Shown one piece after another: positions 1-8,964 of a stretch of DNA of 64,000 nucleotides. A model generated the notes under the pieces. The model saw nothing but the letters and a program-made list of their open reading frames with translations. It was not told the origin of the DNA and made no database searches. The DNA comes from Alloacidobacterium dinghuense (GTDB lineage: Bacteria; Acidobacteriota; Terriglobia; Terriglobales; Acidobacteriaceae): positions 4,960,001-5,024,000 of the forward strand of contig NZ_CP060394.1 of assembly GCF_014274465.1 (NCBI RefSeq), read 5' to 3'. The position numbers and the translations under genes were made by a program. The stretch's first letter is position 1, and each line of letters begins with the position of its first letter.

Positions 1-2948
1 TGAATCTTTGCCGCATTGATGCGCTGCACGCAATAGCTGCACTTTTCCATCACGCCACGGCTGCGGACGGTGACGTCCGGGTTGCGCATCAACTTCAGGC
101 TCTCGGTTTCGTAATCGGAGAAGAGCAGAAAGTTGAAGCGGCGCACCTTGTACGGGCAATTGTTCGAGCAGTAGCGGGTACCCACGCAGCGGTTGTAGAC
201 CATCGTGTTGAGGCCTTCCGGCGTGTGGATCGTCGCGCCCACCGGGCATACCTGTTCGCAGGGAGCGTTCTCGCAATGCTGGCAGGCCATCGGCTGCAGA
301 TGCGCGCGCGGCGCAGCGAGATCGCCTTCGAAGTACGTGTCGATGCGAAGCCACTGCATGTTGCGACCGACTTTGACCTGATGCTTGCCGACAACGGCGA
401 TATTGTTCTCCGCGTAGCAGCTCACGACGCAGGCGTTGCAACCGACGCAGGCATTCATGTCGACCGACATGCCCCAGGCGTTCTTGTCGTAACGATAGGC
501 CGGGAACATAGACGTCGTTGTCTCCGGCGTATCGTGACCCTCGCCTTCGTGCGCGAAATTCGGATTCTGCTTGAACTCTTCGAGCGTGGCGTAGCGGATG
601 ATGCCGCGGTCCATCGACTCGTTGCCTTCGATCGAATGCGTCCCGCTGCCGTCGCCGCCGTGCGCAATCGCGCGATGGTCGGTGTAGTGGCTCTTGGTGA
701 CTGCGAACTCATAGACATCGCCGGTCTTGCGCAAATTCGCGCCGCTTACGAAGAGCGGTGCATCCGAACTGCGCAGCGCGTAGGCATTGAAGCCCTGGCC
801 GCTGCCGACGCGGCCTGCGTGGGTGCGTCCCTGCCCAAGCGTAAGCGTAATCGTGTTATCGGGGTGACCCGGAACCGCGAAAACCGGCGCGAGAATCTTG
901 AGGCCGTTCACGCTGATCTCGACGACATCGTGCTCGGCAAGATCGAGCTGATTCAGCGTGGCGTAGCTCATCTGGGCCGCGTTATCCCAGGAAAGATTCG
1001 TCACCGGACGGGGCAATTCCTGCAGCCAGCCCACGTTGGCGAAGCGGCCATCGTAGAGGTTGTAGTCGGGACGGAAGACGATCTCTAACGCGTCTGCGCC
1101 ACCGGCCGAGCTGGCGCGAGCAGATACGGGAAGATCGCCAAACTGATTGTTCGAGCCTTGAGACACGGCCTTGGCTGCACCTACGCCCTTTGGCTGGAAG
1201 GCCGTATCGGCGATGAAGCCATCATGCAGGGCTTTGCGCCAGTTGAACTCGAAGTCGCCCTTTCCGGAAAGCTGTTGTCTCCAGTTTTCGCGAACTGCGT
1301 CGTATCCAGACAGATCTGGATTGTCGAGCATGGCCTGCACAATCTCATGCGCCGTATGTCCGCCGTAGAGCGGATTGATCATCGGCTGGACAACCGTAAC
1401 CGTGCCATCGTACGCGCGAGCGTCCGACCAGCTTTCAAGATAGTGCGCGCTGTTGATGTGCCACTGAGCCATCACCCCGGTCTCGTCCAGGTGTGAACCG
1501 AGGTGGACGATCGTTTTCACGTTGCCCAAGGCGGCATCGAACTTCAGATCGGCGGGTGCGGCGTAAACCGGGTTGCTGTCGAGAATGACCAGCCACTCCA
1601 CTTTGCCGGCGTTCATGTCAGCGACCAGCGATTTGAAGTCGCTTGTCTGGACTGAAGGCAGCGGGTTGACCGTTTCGGTGTAGGCGACGGTCTTGCCGAC
1701 ATTCCCGAGCGCTTCATTGATAGCAATCGCCGCGAGATGAACCGAGGACGACTGCTGCTCCCCCGGAATGACAAGGCACTTGCCTGCATTCGACTTCAGG
1801 TCTTTGGCTACAGCAGCAAGGAATTTCTTCGCGTCATCCGACCCGTTGTAACTGGCGGATCCCGATGTGAGCGTTCCAGCGAGAGCCGCAGCAAATGGGC
1901 CGATATCGCTCGCACGCAGCGCTAGGCGATGCTCAGCCTTGAGTCCGGTCGTCGTCGTCCAGCTTTCGACAACGTACAGACGATTCATCTCTGTCGTGCC
2001 GTCGAGCCTGCGCTTGTTCGCGTAGTCCTTCGCCAGCTTGTGGAAGCCCGGCTGGACCGCTCCGGAGAGAAAATCCGCATCGAGCGAGAGGATGACATCC
2101 GCCGCATCAAGCTTGTACTGCGCATCGAGATAATCGCCAAACGCGGCCTTGGACGCCGCATAGGCTGAATCGCGGTTCACCGCGTCATACTGAATCCACT
2201 TCGCATTCGGGTAAGTTGCTTGCGCCTTCTTCCACTGGGCCGCGAGAGTCGGCGATGTGACGGTTCCGCTCAGGAAGTAAATGCCAGTTCCACCTGCAGA
2301 TTTTTTGTCAGCCAGTGCACTTCGCCATGCCGCCTGGAAAGCCACCCATGAGCGCGTTTCACCACGATAGGTTGGGTGCTGCGAGCGATCAGGATCGTAG
2401 AGATCAAGCAGCGTTCCCTGCGTCAGCGGATCGGAGCCGCCCTTGTTGTACGGATGCTCAGGATTCCCGTCGACCTTGATCGGCCGGAAAGCATCGCTCT
2501 TTACCAGCACCGGAACTGCGCCGGTCGGGAAGGGAAATGCCGTCGCGAAATACATCGGCTTGCCGAGGATCAAATCCTCCGGCGCCTTGACATACGGGTA
2601 GATCGGCTCATCGGGCTGCTTGGTGCAACCGGAAAGACCGGCAAGCGCCAGCGAAGCACCTGCGAGCTTCAAGAATCCGCGACGCGATACCGGGTCAATC
2701 CACTCGGAAGCCTGCTGCGGAAACTCGCGACTCAGCAACTCGCCAAATTCAGGCTTCTCCGCGAGTTCGTCGACACTTCTCCAGTATTTCTTGCCCGTCT
2801 TGCCGCTTAATTTTGCACGGACCTCTTCGAGCGTCAGGGCTTGGGACTTTTCCTGCTCCTGAGCCTCGAGCATTACCAATCCGTTATTCTTCATCTCTTG
2901 ATCGCGTCTCTCGCCTTGCACGACTGTCAACTGCTTGTCCGTCTTCAT
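1..2948 (-). CDS. actB: ActB, alternative complex III Fe-S/molybdopterin-type subunit (3' end outside window)
   Basis: Extracytoplasmic iron-sulfur subunit of alternative complex III, which oxidises menaquinol and passes electrons to cytochrome c or an oxidase. The reading frame starts at an ATG overlapping the actA stop (ATGA) and stays open to the window edge, giving about 982 codons; the C-terminus is missing. The N-terminus has the long pre-Tat extension typical of ActB (KYWRSVDELA near residue 54), then the twin-arginine segment SRRGFLKLAG around residue 88 and a lipobox-like LAGLSGC. Near the visible end four cysteine clusters bind Fe-S centres: CVGCNACVVSC, CQHCENAPCEQVC (about residue 889), CVGTRYCSNNC and CSYC. 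In characterised complexes the molybdopterin-like domain carries no cofactor; that is family knowledge and was not tested here. The actC-F genes should lie beyond base 1. Confidence 0.93.
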   Translation of the reverse strand, partial: MKTDKQLTVVQGERRDQEMKNNGLVMLEAQEQEKSQALTLEEVRAKLSGKTGKKYWRSVDELAEKPEFGELLSREFPQQASEWIDPVSRRGFLKLAGASLALAGLSGCTKQPDEPIYPYVKAPEDLILGKPMYFATAFPFPTGAVPVLVKSDAFRPIKVDGNPEHPYNKGGSDPLTQGTLLDLYDPDRSQHPTYRGETRSWVAFQAAWRSALADKKSAGGTGIYFLSGTVTSPTLAAQWKKAQATYPNAKWIQYDAVNRDSAYAASKAAFGDYLDAQYKLDAADVILSLDADFLSGAVQPGFHKLAKDYANKRRLDGTTEMNRLYVVESWTTTTGLKAEHRLALRASDIGPFAAALAGTLTSGSASYNGSDDAKKFLAAVAKDLKSNAGKCLVIPGEQQSSSVHLAAIAINEALGNVGKTVAYTETVNPLPSVQTSDFKSLVADMNAGKVEWLVILDSNPVYAAPADLKFDAALGNVKTIVHLGSHLDETGVMAQWHINSAHYLESWSDARAYDGTVTVVQPMINPLYGGHTAHEIVQAMLDNPDLSGYDAVRENWRQQLSGKGDFEFNWRKALHDGFIADTAFQPKGVGAAKAVSQGSNNQFGDLPVSARASSAGGADALEIVFRPDYNLYDGRFANVGWLQELPRPVTNLSWDNAAQMSYATLNQLDLAEHDVVEISVNGLKILAPVFAVPGHPDNTITLTLGQGRTHAGRVGSGQGFNAYALRSSDAPLFVSGANLRKTGDVYEFAVTKSHYTDHRAIAHGGDGSGTHSIEGNESMDRGIIRYATLEEFKQNPNFAHEGEGHDTPETTTSMFPAYRYDKNAWGMSVDMNACVGCNACVVSCYAENNIAVVGKHQVKVGRNMQWLRIDTYFEGDLAAPRAHLQPMACQHCENAPCEQVCPVGATIHTPEGLNTMVYNRCVGTRYCSNNCPYKVRRFNFLLFSDYETESLKLMRNPDVTVRSRGVMEKCSYCVQRINAAKI

Positions 2949-3817
2949 CGATGGCAGACCTCGCAGCTCGACAGGTCGCGCGGATTGCGAATGTGATATT
3001 GCGCTTCCAGGAACTTGCCCATCTCTTCCTGGCTGGTGAACTTCTGATAATTCAGCGTCGCCGGAACCGCAGCGCCGCCTGCATCGCTCGCCGCCTGTCC
3101 GTGCAGTCCAACGGAAAGCATCTGCAGCGAGGCCATCTGACCGCCAGTATTCGAAGTTGGATCGGTTGCCGTGCAGGTTACGTCTTCAGCAGTCGGAGTG
3201 CCTGTTTTGGAGGACTGCTTCACGGCGCACCATTCAGGCTTCAGCTCGCTCGGTCCGGTCCACGCCATATTGTAGATTTCACTGGTTGGCCTGATGTTCG
3301 CCGCCGGATGGCGATGGCAGTTCAGGCACCATTCCATCTGCAGCGTGTTCTGTTGATACATGATCGGCATTTCATCGACGCGGCCGTGGCAAGTCGAACA
3401 GCCCATGCCTTTGTTCACGTGAATTTCATGGCTGAAGTAGACAAAATCCGGGAGATCGTGGACCTTCGTCCAAACAATCGATTGGCCTGTCGCCCAGCTA
3501 TTCCGGACCGGCTCAAGCAGCTCGGCATTGGTCCAGATCTGTGCATGGCAGTTCATACACGTCCGCGTGGGCGGGATACCGGCGTAGCTCGACTTCTCGA
3601 CCGACGTATGACAGTACTGGCATTGAATACCCAGTCCCTGCACGTGATGCTTATGACTGAAGGGAACCGGCTGGTCGGCGCGCTGCCCCTGGCGAGTCAC
3701 CCAGGGGGATCTTTGCAACTGATCCAGCGTCACACCTAAAGCAATTACGATCAACCCCGTTAAGACCAGGCTCATCCGTGCCAGCGCGTTCGAGCTGCGG
3801 TCAAAAATCTGCGCCAT
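2945..3817 (-). CDS. actA: ActA, pentaheme cytochrome c subunit of alternative complex III
   Basis: 290-residue membrane-anchored multiheme cytochrome. One N-terminal hydrophobic helix (about residues 15-33) is followed by five CXXCH haem-binding motifs: CQYCH, CMNCH, CSTCH, CLNCH and, right at the C-terminus, CEVCH. Five haems is the number known for ActA. The gene precedes actB with a 4-base ATGA overlap, so the two are translationally coupled and start an act operon running off the left edge. It probably transfers electrons from the ActB Fe-S clusters to a downstream acceptor. A residue 200-260 insert rich in Gly/Ala/Thr separates the fourth and fifth haem motifs. Confidence 0.92.
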   Translation of the reverse strand: MAQIFDRSSNALARMSLVLTGLIVIALGVTLDQLQRSPWVTRQGQRADQPVPFSHKHHVQGLGIQCQYCHTSVEKSSYAGIPPTRTCMNCHAQIWTNAELLEPVRNSWATGQSIVWTKVHDLPDFVYFSHEIHVNKGMGCSTCHGRVDEMPIMYQQNTLQMEWCLNCHRHPAANIRPTSEIYNMAWTGPSELKPEWCAVKQSSKTGTPTAEDVTCTATDPTSNTGGQMASLQMLSVGLHGQAASDAGGAAVPATLNYQKFTSQEEMGKFLEAQYHIRNPRDLSSCEVCHR

Positions 3818-3919
3818 GAATGCGTTCCTGCTTCCTCAAAATCCGTAAAAGTGGTGGAGGGTTTTAGCGTCACGGTCCGGCTTTACGATCTGCCGAACAC
3901 AATTTTCAAATGAAAAATC

Positions 3920-3950
3920 AATATAGCAGGCGAACAGGTAGAATCGGCAA
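3920..3950 (-). promoter_or_regulatory. Possible act operon promoter (extended -10)
   Basis: Reading the minus strand, TTGCCG (3950-3945) is followed after 19 bases by TATATT (3925-3920), with TGC directly before it as an extended -10. It lies about 100 bases ahead of actA in the divergent region 3818-4109, which otherwise holds no gene. The 19-base spacer is longer than ideal, so this is a weak call. Confidence 0.3.
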
Positions 3951-4090
3951 GTCGCGCCACAGTACCGGGAAAATTTTGTGCTTATTTTTCCGCATTTGAG
4001 TAACCATTCCCTCAACAGCATCGCGCTCATAAACATGCGGAGTAATCGATGCGGTTACCTGAGAAGTAAATAGAAACAGGCCGTCTTCTC

Positions 4091-4096
4091 TATAAT
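4091..4096 (+). promoter_or_regulatory. -10 box just ahead of the GT39 gene
   Basis: A perfect TATAAT lies 14 bases before the ATG at 4110, with no Shine-Dalgarno sequence between. If used, the transcript would begin about 6-8 bases before the start codon, so the message would be nearly leaderless. No good -35 hexamer is visible at the right distance. Confidence 0.4.
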
Positions 4097-4109
4097 CATC
4101 TCCCAGCAG

Positions 4110-5915
4110 ATGAAGCGCTTCCTGTTTCCCATTCTCGGACTGTGGCTGCTGCTGTACGGCTCGTTCGCCCTCGTGCGTCCGCCACTACTCGACGACGCGG
4201 ATGCTCTGCACGCCGAAGCAGCGCGTGAGATGCTGCTGACGCACGATTGGGTCACGCTTCACGTGAATGGCATTCGCTATCTCGAGAAGGCACCGCTGCT
4301 TTACTGGAGCATCGCAACCAGTTTCAAAATCTTCGGCGTTCACGACTGGGCTGCGCGATTGCCTCTGGCTCTTTACGCTCTGGCGCTCTTTATCGTTATC
4401 TTCGCGCTTGGACGTCGTCTCTTTGCCTCGCTGACGGCCGGCTTTTACGCCGCTCTTTGTCTGCTGACGGCAAGCGGCATCTTCGGTTTCACTCGCATTC
4501 TTCTCCCCGATGTGATTCTCTGCCTCTGGCTTTCGCTGGCGATGTACTTCTTCTGGAAATCGCTGGGCGAAGCCACCCCCTCGCTGGCGACCGCTCTCGG
4601 ATTCGACATCTGCTGCGCGCTCGGCGTGCTGACCAAGGGCCTGGTCGGCGCGATCATTCCGTTCCTCATCATCCTCATCTTCCTGTTCATGACGCGGAAG
4701 CTCCGCCACCTTCTGCGCTGGCACCCCATCACCGGCCCCATCGGATTTCTCATCGTAGCCGCGCCCTGGCACATCCTCGCTGCGCTGAGAAATCCCTCCA
4801 TTGGCTCAATGGGTGCAGCTCCTTCGCCAAAGAATGTCCACGGATTCCTTTGGTTCTACTTCGTCCGTGAACAGTTCGCGCGCTATTTCAGTCCTACGAG
4901 CCATAACTTTGACTCGGTGCCGATTCCGCTCTTCTGGCTGCTGCTGCTGGCTTTCATCGCTCCCTGGTCCATCTATGCGCTCATCGTCCTGGCGCGTCAC
5001 GACTGGAAGGGAGCCTTTCGCCGCGAAGAACTTGACGAGCGTCAGCGCGTAATGATGTTGCTCGTCATCTGGATCGCGGTGGTGATGTTCTTCTTCAGCT
5101 TTCCCGCGCGCCAGGAATATTACGTGCTGCCTGCTCTTCCGCCCATGGCGCTGCTTGCAGGATATTGGCTAGCAGATGCGGAGGTCTCGCCAGCGCCGGC
5201 AGGGAAGGTCGTAGCCTTGATCCTGTTCATCGTCGGCCTGCTCGCAGCCGTCGCATCACTCCTGTTCGCGATTTACTTCAAGCCGCTGCCCATCGGCACC
5301 GATGTAACGCAAGTGTTGCAGGAGATGACGCGCAGCCACCGTCTCTTCTTCGGACACTTCTTTGACCTGACACTACGCGCTCTGGGAGCATTTCGCGTTC
5401 CGCTCACCATTACGACAGCCGCTCTCCTTGTTGGCCTTACCGCGAACCTCTGGTTCCAGTTCAAAGAAAAGGTGCGCATGGCGAACTGCTTTCTCGTCGG
5501 CACCGTTACCGCTTTTCTCATCGCCGCACATCTGGCTCTCTACATACTGTCGCCGGCTATCTCATCCCAGATCCTCGCCAACGCCATCAAGCCGGAGATC
5601 GACAAGGACGACGTCATCGTGGTCAACGGCCGCTATGAACGCGCATCCTCTTTGCCCTTTTACCTTGAACGGCAAGTCCAGCTTTTGAACGGGCGCGGCG
5701 GCGGACTCTGGTACGGCTCGTTCTTCCCGGATGCACCCGAGGCTTTCATCAATAACGATGCGCTAGCGCAACTGTGGACTGGCCAGAACCGCGTCTTCCT
5801 GTGGACACCGCTCGATCAGGCGCCACAGCTGCCCGGCCAATCCTTCGTGATCGGGCGCAGCGGAGGGAAAGAGATCCTCAGCAATCAACCAAGCGCCCGC
5901 GGCGCCGAATTTTAG
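4110..5915 (+). CDS. ArnT/GT39-like polytopic membrane glycosyltransferase
   Basis: 601-residue inner-membrane protein of the GT-C fold, related to dolichyl-phosphate-mannose mannosyltransferases and ArnT. These enzymes move a sugar from a polyprenyl-phosphate carrier to lipid A, protein or another envelope acceptor on the periplasmic side. Evidence: an N-terminal helix, then the first periplasmic loop with acidic residues LDDADALHAEAA (about 27-38), which carries the catalytic Asp/Glu of the family; the motif YLEKAPLLYW (57-66), matching the conserved Y(L)xKPPL segment; and about a dozen hydrophobic helices followed by a soluble C-terminal domain (about 490-601). It stands alone between the divergent act operon and a convergent peptidase gene. 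Substrate unknown. Confidence 0.85.
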   Translation: MKRFLFPILGLWLLLYGSFALVRPPLLDDADALHAEAAREMLLTHDWVTLHVNGIRYLEKAPLLYWSIATSFKIFGVHDWAARLPLALYALALFIVIFALGRRLFASLTAGFYAALCLLTASGIFGFTRILLPDVILCLWLSLAMYFFWKSLGEATPSLATALGFDICCALGVLTKGLVGAIIPFLIILIFLFMTRKLRHLLRWHPITGPIGFLIVAAPWHILAALRNPSIGSMGAAPSPKNVHGFLWFYFVREQFARYFSPTSHNFDSVPIPLFWLLLLAFIAPWSIYALIVLARHDWKGAFRREELDERQRVMMLLVIWIAVVMFFFSFPARQEYYVLPALPPMALLAGYWLADAEVSPAPAGKVVALILFIVGLLAAVASLLFAIYFKPLPIGTDVTQVLQEMTRSHRLFFGHFFDLTLRALGAFRVPLTITTAALLVGLTANLWFQFKEKVRMANCFLVGTVTAFLIAAHLALYILSPAISSQILANAIKPEIDKDDVIVVNGRYERASSLPFYLERQVQLLNGRGGGLWYGSFFPDAPEAFINNDALAQLWTGQNRVFLWTPLDQAPQLPGQSFVIGRSGGKEILSNQPSARGAEF

Positions 5916-5922
5916 GGACTAG

Positions 5923-5943
5923 CCCCTTCGACTGCGCTCAGGG
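5923..5943. repeat. Short intergenic repeat, copy 1
   Basis: CCCCTTCGACTGCGCTCAGG lies in the 59-base gap between two convergent genes. A near copy occurs in reverse orientation at 63854-63873. Sequences of this kind recur between genes in many Acidobacteria and proteobacteria (established impression, not searched here). Confidence 0.45.
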
Positions 5944-5974
5944 CGGGCTGCCCAGGCAAACGCGCCATCGGCGC

Positions 5975-7651
5975 CTAGTTTCCGACAGGATTGGCAACGA
6001 ACTTCGGCGTGTTCGCCTCTGTGCCAAACTGCCAAGCTGTGAGATACGCGAGCTTGAGAATTTTCGTCATCTTCGCGTAATCAATCTTGTCCGCTGTGTC
6101 TGTCGTGTGGTGGTAGTCCGGATGAAAGCCGGTGAACCACCAGAAGGCCGGGACATCGTGCAACACGAAGGGGAACTGATCGCTGCGGAAGAAAACGTTC
6201 AGCGCATTCTCGTGATCGAAGCGGTCGTCGAGCACCAGCCCCACATACTCATTTTCTGCGACCACGGTCTGGTTGTACTGCGGGCTATAAAGTGCTCCGA
6301 TCAGATTCAGGCGGTTGGTCGTGTCCTTGGGAATCTCGATCAGCCCGTTTGTCTGTTCGCTTGGCGTCTCGTCGCGCCCGATCATGTCGAAGTTGATCAT
6401 GGCGCGCGTCGTGTCTAAAGGCCGCAGAGGATGGGCCGCCATGTAGTAAGAGCCGAGCAAGCCGCGCTCCTCGGCAGCAAACACAACGAACAGAATCGAC
6501 CGTTTTGGTTTCAATGGATTAGCAGCAAAGGCATGCGCCAGTTCCACAACGCCGACAGTGCCCGACCCGTTGTCGTCCGCGCCATGCCAGATATCCAGAC
6601 CGCCGGACGCGTTCGGCGAAGATCCATCGTGATCATGGTGCGCGCTGATGAGGATCGTCTCCGGGCTCAACGCCGGATCGCTACCTTGCAGCAGCCCGGC
6701 CACGTTGTATGCCGTTCCCGTGGTGCGCGACAGGTTCTGGAAGTGGAGGTTTACGGTTGTATCCGGAAGAGCGCGCGATTGCGGGGAGAGATCCTTGTCG
6801 ATGCCGGCCTGCAACGCGGACGGGCTTGCGCCGGCTGTCGACAGTAACTCTGCAGCGATCGCGTCAGAGACAACTGCAGCCGGAATGTGCAGCGCATCGT
6901 CGGCTAGCGCCTGTCCCGGTATCGGGTTCGCCCGCGTGGCGCTGCCGCCGATACGCGCCACCCGCTCCTGGTTCGAGGGATGCTTGCGATTCGGCTCGGC
7001 CACGATCAGAATCGCCACAGCGCCGTGCGCCTGCGCGTTCATTGCCTTCACCCGTGTCGTGGCGTAGCGAGTATTGCCGGTTCCGTTAAAGATGGAGTGC
7101 GGATCGTTTTCCTGCGGCTCGTGATCGAAGACGAGCACGATTTTTCCCTGAACATCGATGCCCTTGTAGTCGTCGTAGTGCAGCTCGGGCGCGGTGATCC
7201 CATAACCGGCAAAGACAACCGGCGCAGAGATATCCACATTGTCGTGATAACCGCCCAGCACATCCGGAAACTGCCATTTCTTTTCGCTTTCAGAGCGCCT
7301 GAGCGCGACAAAGCTCGCTTTGCGGTCAGGACGGTATTCGATCAAAGGCACAGGCTGCAGATAGCTCTTGCGGCCACTAGAATCCGTCACCTGCGGTTGC
7401 AGTCCGGCCTTGGCAAACTCCGATGCGATCCACTCCGCTGCAGCATCGTCACCGGGCTGCAGCGACATTCGTCCCTGTAAAGCATCTGAGGCAATGAAAG
7501 CAAGATCGGCACGCAGGTCCGTTTCGCGAATCTGCTCGAATCCAGTACGCACGTCCGTCGGAACAGGCGGCAACTGGGCGAATGTGTACAGGCAATTTGC
7601 AAAGAAAATGACAGCAGGAAGCAGGCGAGATAGAAACCGCTTGTCAGGCAT
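5975..7651 (-). CDS. Secreted M28-family zinc metallopeptidase with PA domain
   Basis: 558 residues from the ATG at 7651. A longer reading frame exists, but it would run into the upstream glycosyltransferase gene, and only this start gives a signal peptide (MPDKRFLSRLLPAVIFFANC, cut near residue 26). A PA (protease-associated) insert spans roughly 140-290. The M28 catalytic domain follows, with AHHDHDG (about 337-343; His/Asp zinc ligand and catalytic Asp), GADDNGSG (about 357-364), AAEERGLLGS (Glu base and ligand), NFDMIGRDE and a C-terminal HTTDTADKIDY with the last His ligand. It probably acts as an aminopeptidase on peptides in the periplasm or outside the cell. It lies 44 bases behind the HpnI-like gene, so the two are likely cotranscribed. 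Confidence 0.9.
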   Translation of the reverse strand: MPDKRFLSRLLPAVIFFANCLYTFAQLPPVPTDVRTGFEQIRETDLRADLAFIASDALQGRMSLQPGDDAAAEWIASEFAKAGLQPQVTDSSGRKSYLQPVPLIEYRPDRKASFVALRRSESEKKWQFPDVLGGYHDNVDISAPVVFAGYGITAPELHYDDYKGIDVQGKIVLVFDHEPQENDPHSIFNGTGNTRYATTRVKAMNAQAHGAVAILIVAEPNRKHPSNQERVARIGGSATRANPIPGQALADDALHIPAAVVSDAIAAELLSTAGASPSALQAGIDKDLSPQSRALPDTTVNLHFQNLSRTTGTAYNVAGLLQGSDPALSPETILISAHHDHDGSSPNASGGLDIWHGADDNGSGTVGVVELAHAFAANPLKPKRSILFVVFAAEERGLLGSYYMAAHPLRPLDTTRAMINFDMIGRDETPSEQTNGLIEIPKDTTNRLNLIGALYSPQYNQTVVAENEYVGLVLDDRFDHENALNVFFRSDQFPFVLHDVPAFWWFTGFHPDYHHTTDTADKIDYAKMTKILKLAYLTAWQFGTEANTPKFVANPVGN

Positions 7652-7695
7652 GCACACAACATATCCGAGTTTGCGCCGCCCGCTTAAGGTTTCTT

Positions 7696-8856
7696 CTATC
7701 TGGTCGTAGTGAGGCGCTGCATCCTGCCATCTTTGAGGGCGAAGGTCTGGTCGCGCCACGTGACCGTGTTCCCTGCATAGCTCCACACCCAAACACCGAG
7801 CGCGATCATGTCGCGCGGAAGCAACAGCCACAAATCGCGCAGTACCTCGAGATCACGCAGCACTCCGACGCCGATAGCCAACGCCACCGTCACCCGTGCC
7901 GCGCAAACAAGACTCAGCAGCGCCACACTCGGCAGGCTCGCGCCCGCAGCGAGCACGTTCAGCACAGCCCACGGCAGTCCAAAGGTGAAGACGACCCCAG
8001 CGTATCCCTTCTTGCGGACATCACGCATGCCGCGCGCCCACCGCAACTGATGTGCAAGAAATTGCCGGAAGGTATAAGCCGGAACCGTCGTCTCGACAAC
8101 TTCATCGGCCAACTCGACCCGATAGCCTTTCGCCGCGATGCGCGCCCCGAGTTCGTAGTCATCGGCAAGATGGTCCACCAGCGGCCGCAGCCCACCGATC
8201 GCGTCCAGGGCCTCGCGCGACATGGCCAGCGTCGAGCCGAGGCCGAAACGGATCCCGCCCTCAAGCTTGCGCGCTGTCAGCACTCCGGCTGCAAAGTCGG
8301 TCGAGATGCCGATAGCTTCCATCTTCGATCCAATTGTCTGGTGCGAGCGTCCGCGATAGAGCGCCGTCACCATACCAACTTCCGCATTTGCGAACGGAGC
8401 CACGACCCGCGCCAGATAGCGCGGCGAAACTTTTATGTCACTGTCATTGATCAAAATGTGAGCGAAGCTCGCCTGCGGGACCATCAGCGCCAGATTGCTT
8501 ACCTTGCCGTTTGCGCCCAGCACCTCAGGGCAGAGAACCAGCCGGATGGCAATCTGCGGGAATTCGGCCTTGAGCTGCTCGACAGCGGCGACAGACGCGT
8601 CTTCCATACTGCTGACGCCGAAGAGAATTTCATAATCGCCGGCATACTGCTGTCGGCAATGGCTGACAAAGCTCGCATACATGTCATGATCGAAGCCCTT
8701 TAATGACTTCAGAATGCTGACCGGAGGATGAAAGGCGTTCGTGTTCTTGCGCTTGCGGCGCACGAAGTCGCGGGCGCTCCAAAGCGCTGCGAGATAGAAA
8801 CCCAATCCGCATAGAGCGAGAATGGATGTGATGCTTTCAACGATGACTGCGAGCAT
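7696..8856 (-). CDS. HpnI-like (GT21) glycosyltransferase
   Basis: 386-residue family-2 glycosyltransferase with membrane anchors at both ends, of the ceramide glucosyltransferase/HpnI type. HpnI adds N-acetylglucosamine to bacteriohopanetetrol in hopanoid head-group synthesis. Visible features: N-terminal helix (about 5-26), PPVSILKSLKG (about 44-54), the D-x-D-like NDSD (about 138), a second acidic site in HLADDYELG (about 230) and the Q-(X-X)-RW signature QLRWARGM (about 270), then C-terminal hydrophobic helices. No other hpn gene lies in the window, so a ceramide-type or other lipid acceptor remains possible. Confidence 0.75.
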   Translation of the reverse strand: MLAVIVESITSILALCGLGFYLAALWSARDFVRRKRKNTNAFHPPVSILKSLKGFDHDMYASFVSHCRQQYAGDYEILFGVSSMEDASVAAVEQLKAEFPQIAIRLVLCPEVLGANGKVSNLALMVPQASFAHILINDSDIKVSPRYLARVVAPFANAEVGMVTALYRGRSHQTIGSKMEAIGISTDFAAGVLTARKLEGGIRFGLGSTLAMSREALDAIGGLRPLVDHLADDYELGARIAAKGYRVELADEVVETTVPAYTFRQFLAHQLRWARGMRDVRKKGYAGVVFTFGLPWAVLNVLAAGASLPSVALLSLVCAARVTVALAIGVGVLRDLEVLRDLWLLLPRDMIALGVWVWSYAGNTVTWRDQTFALKDGRMQRLTTTR

Positions 8857-8964
8857 GAATGCTCAGTGTAGCGTTTCTATGTAATTGCACGAACCTGTGC
8901 TGATACACAGGATAGCGGTGGGGGCAAGAATGGCGCGAAGCGCGTATGCCTGGACGGCGAGTCC

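Noticed and set aside
2813-3739. A 308-codon plus-strand frame over actA/actB
   Set aside because: Antisense shadow: the minus strand encodes the haem and Fe-S proteins with all their motifs intact.
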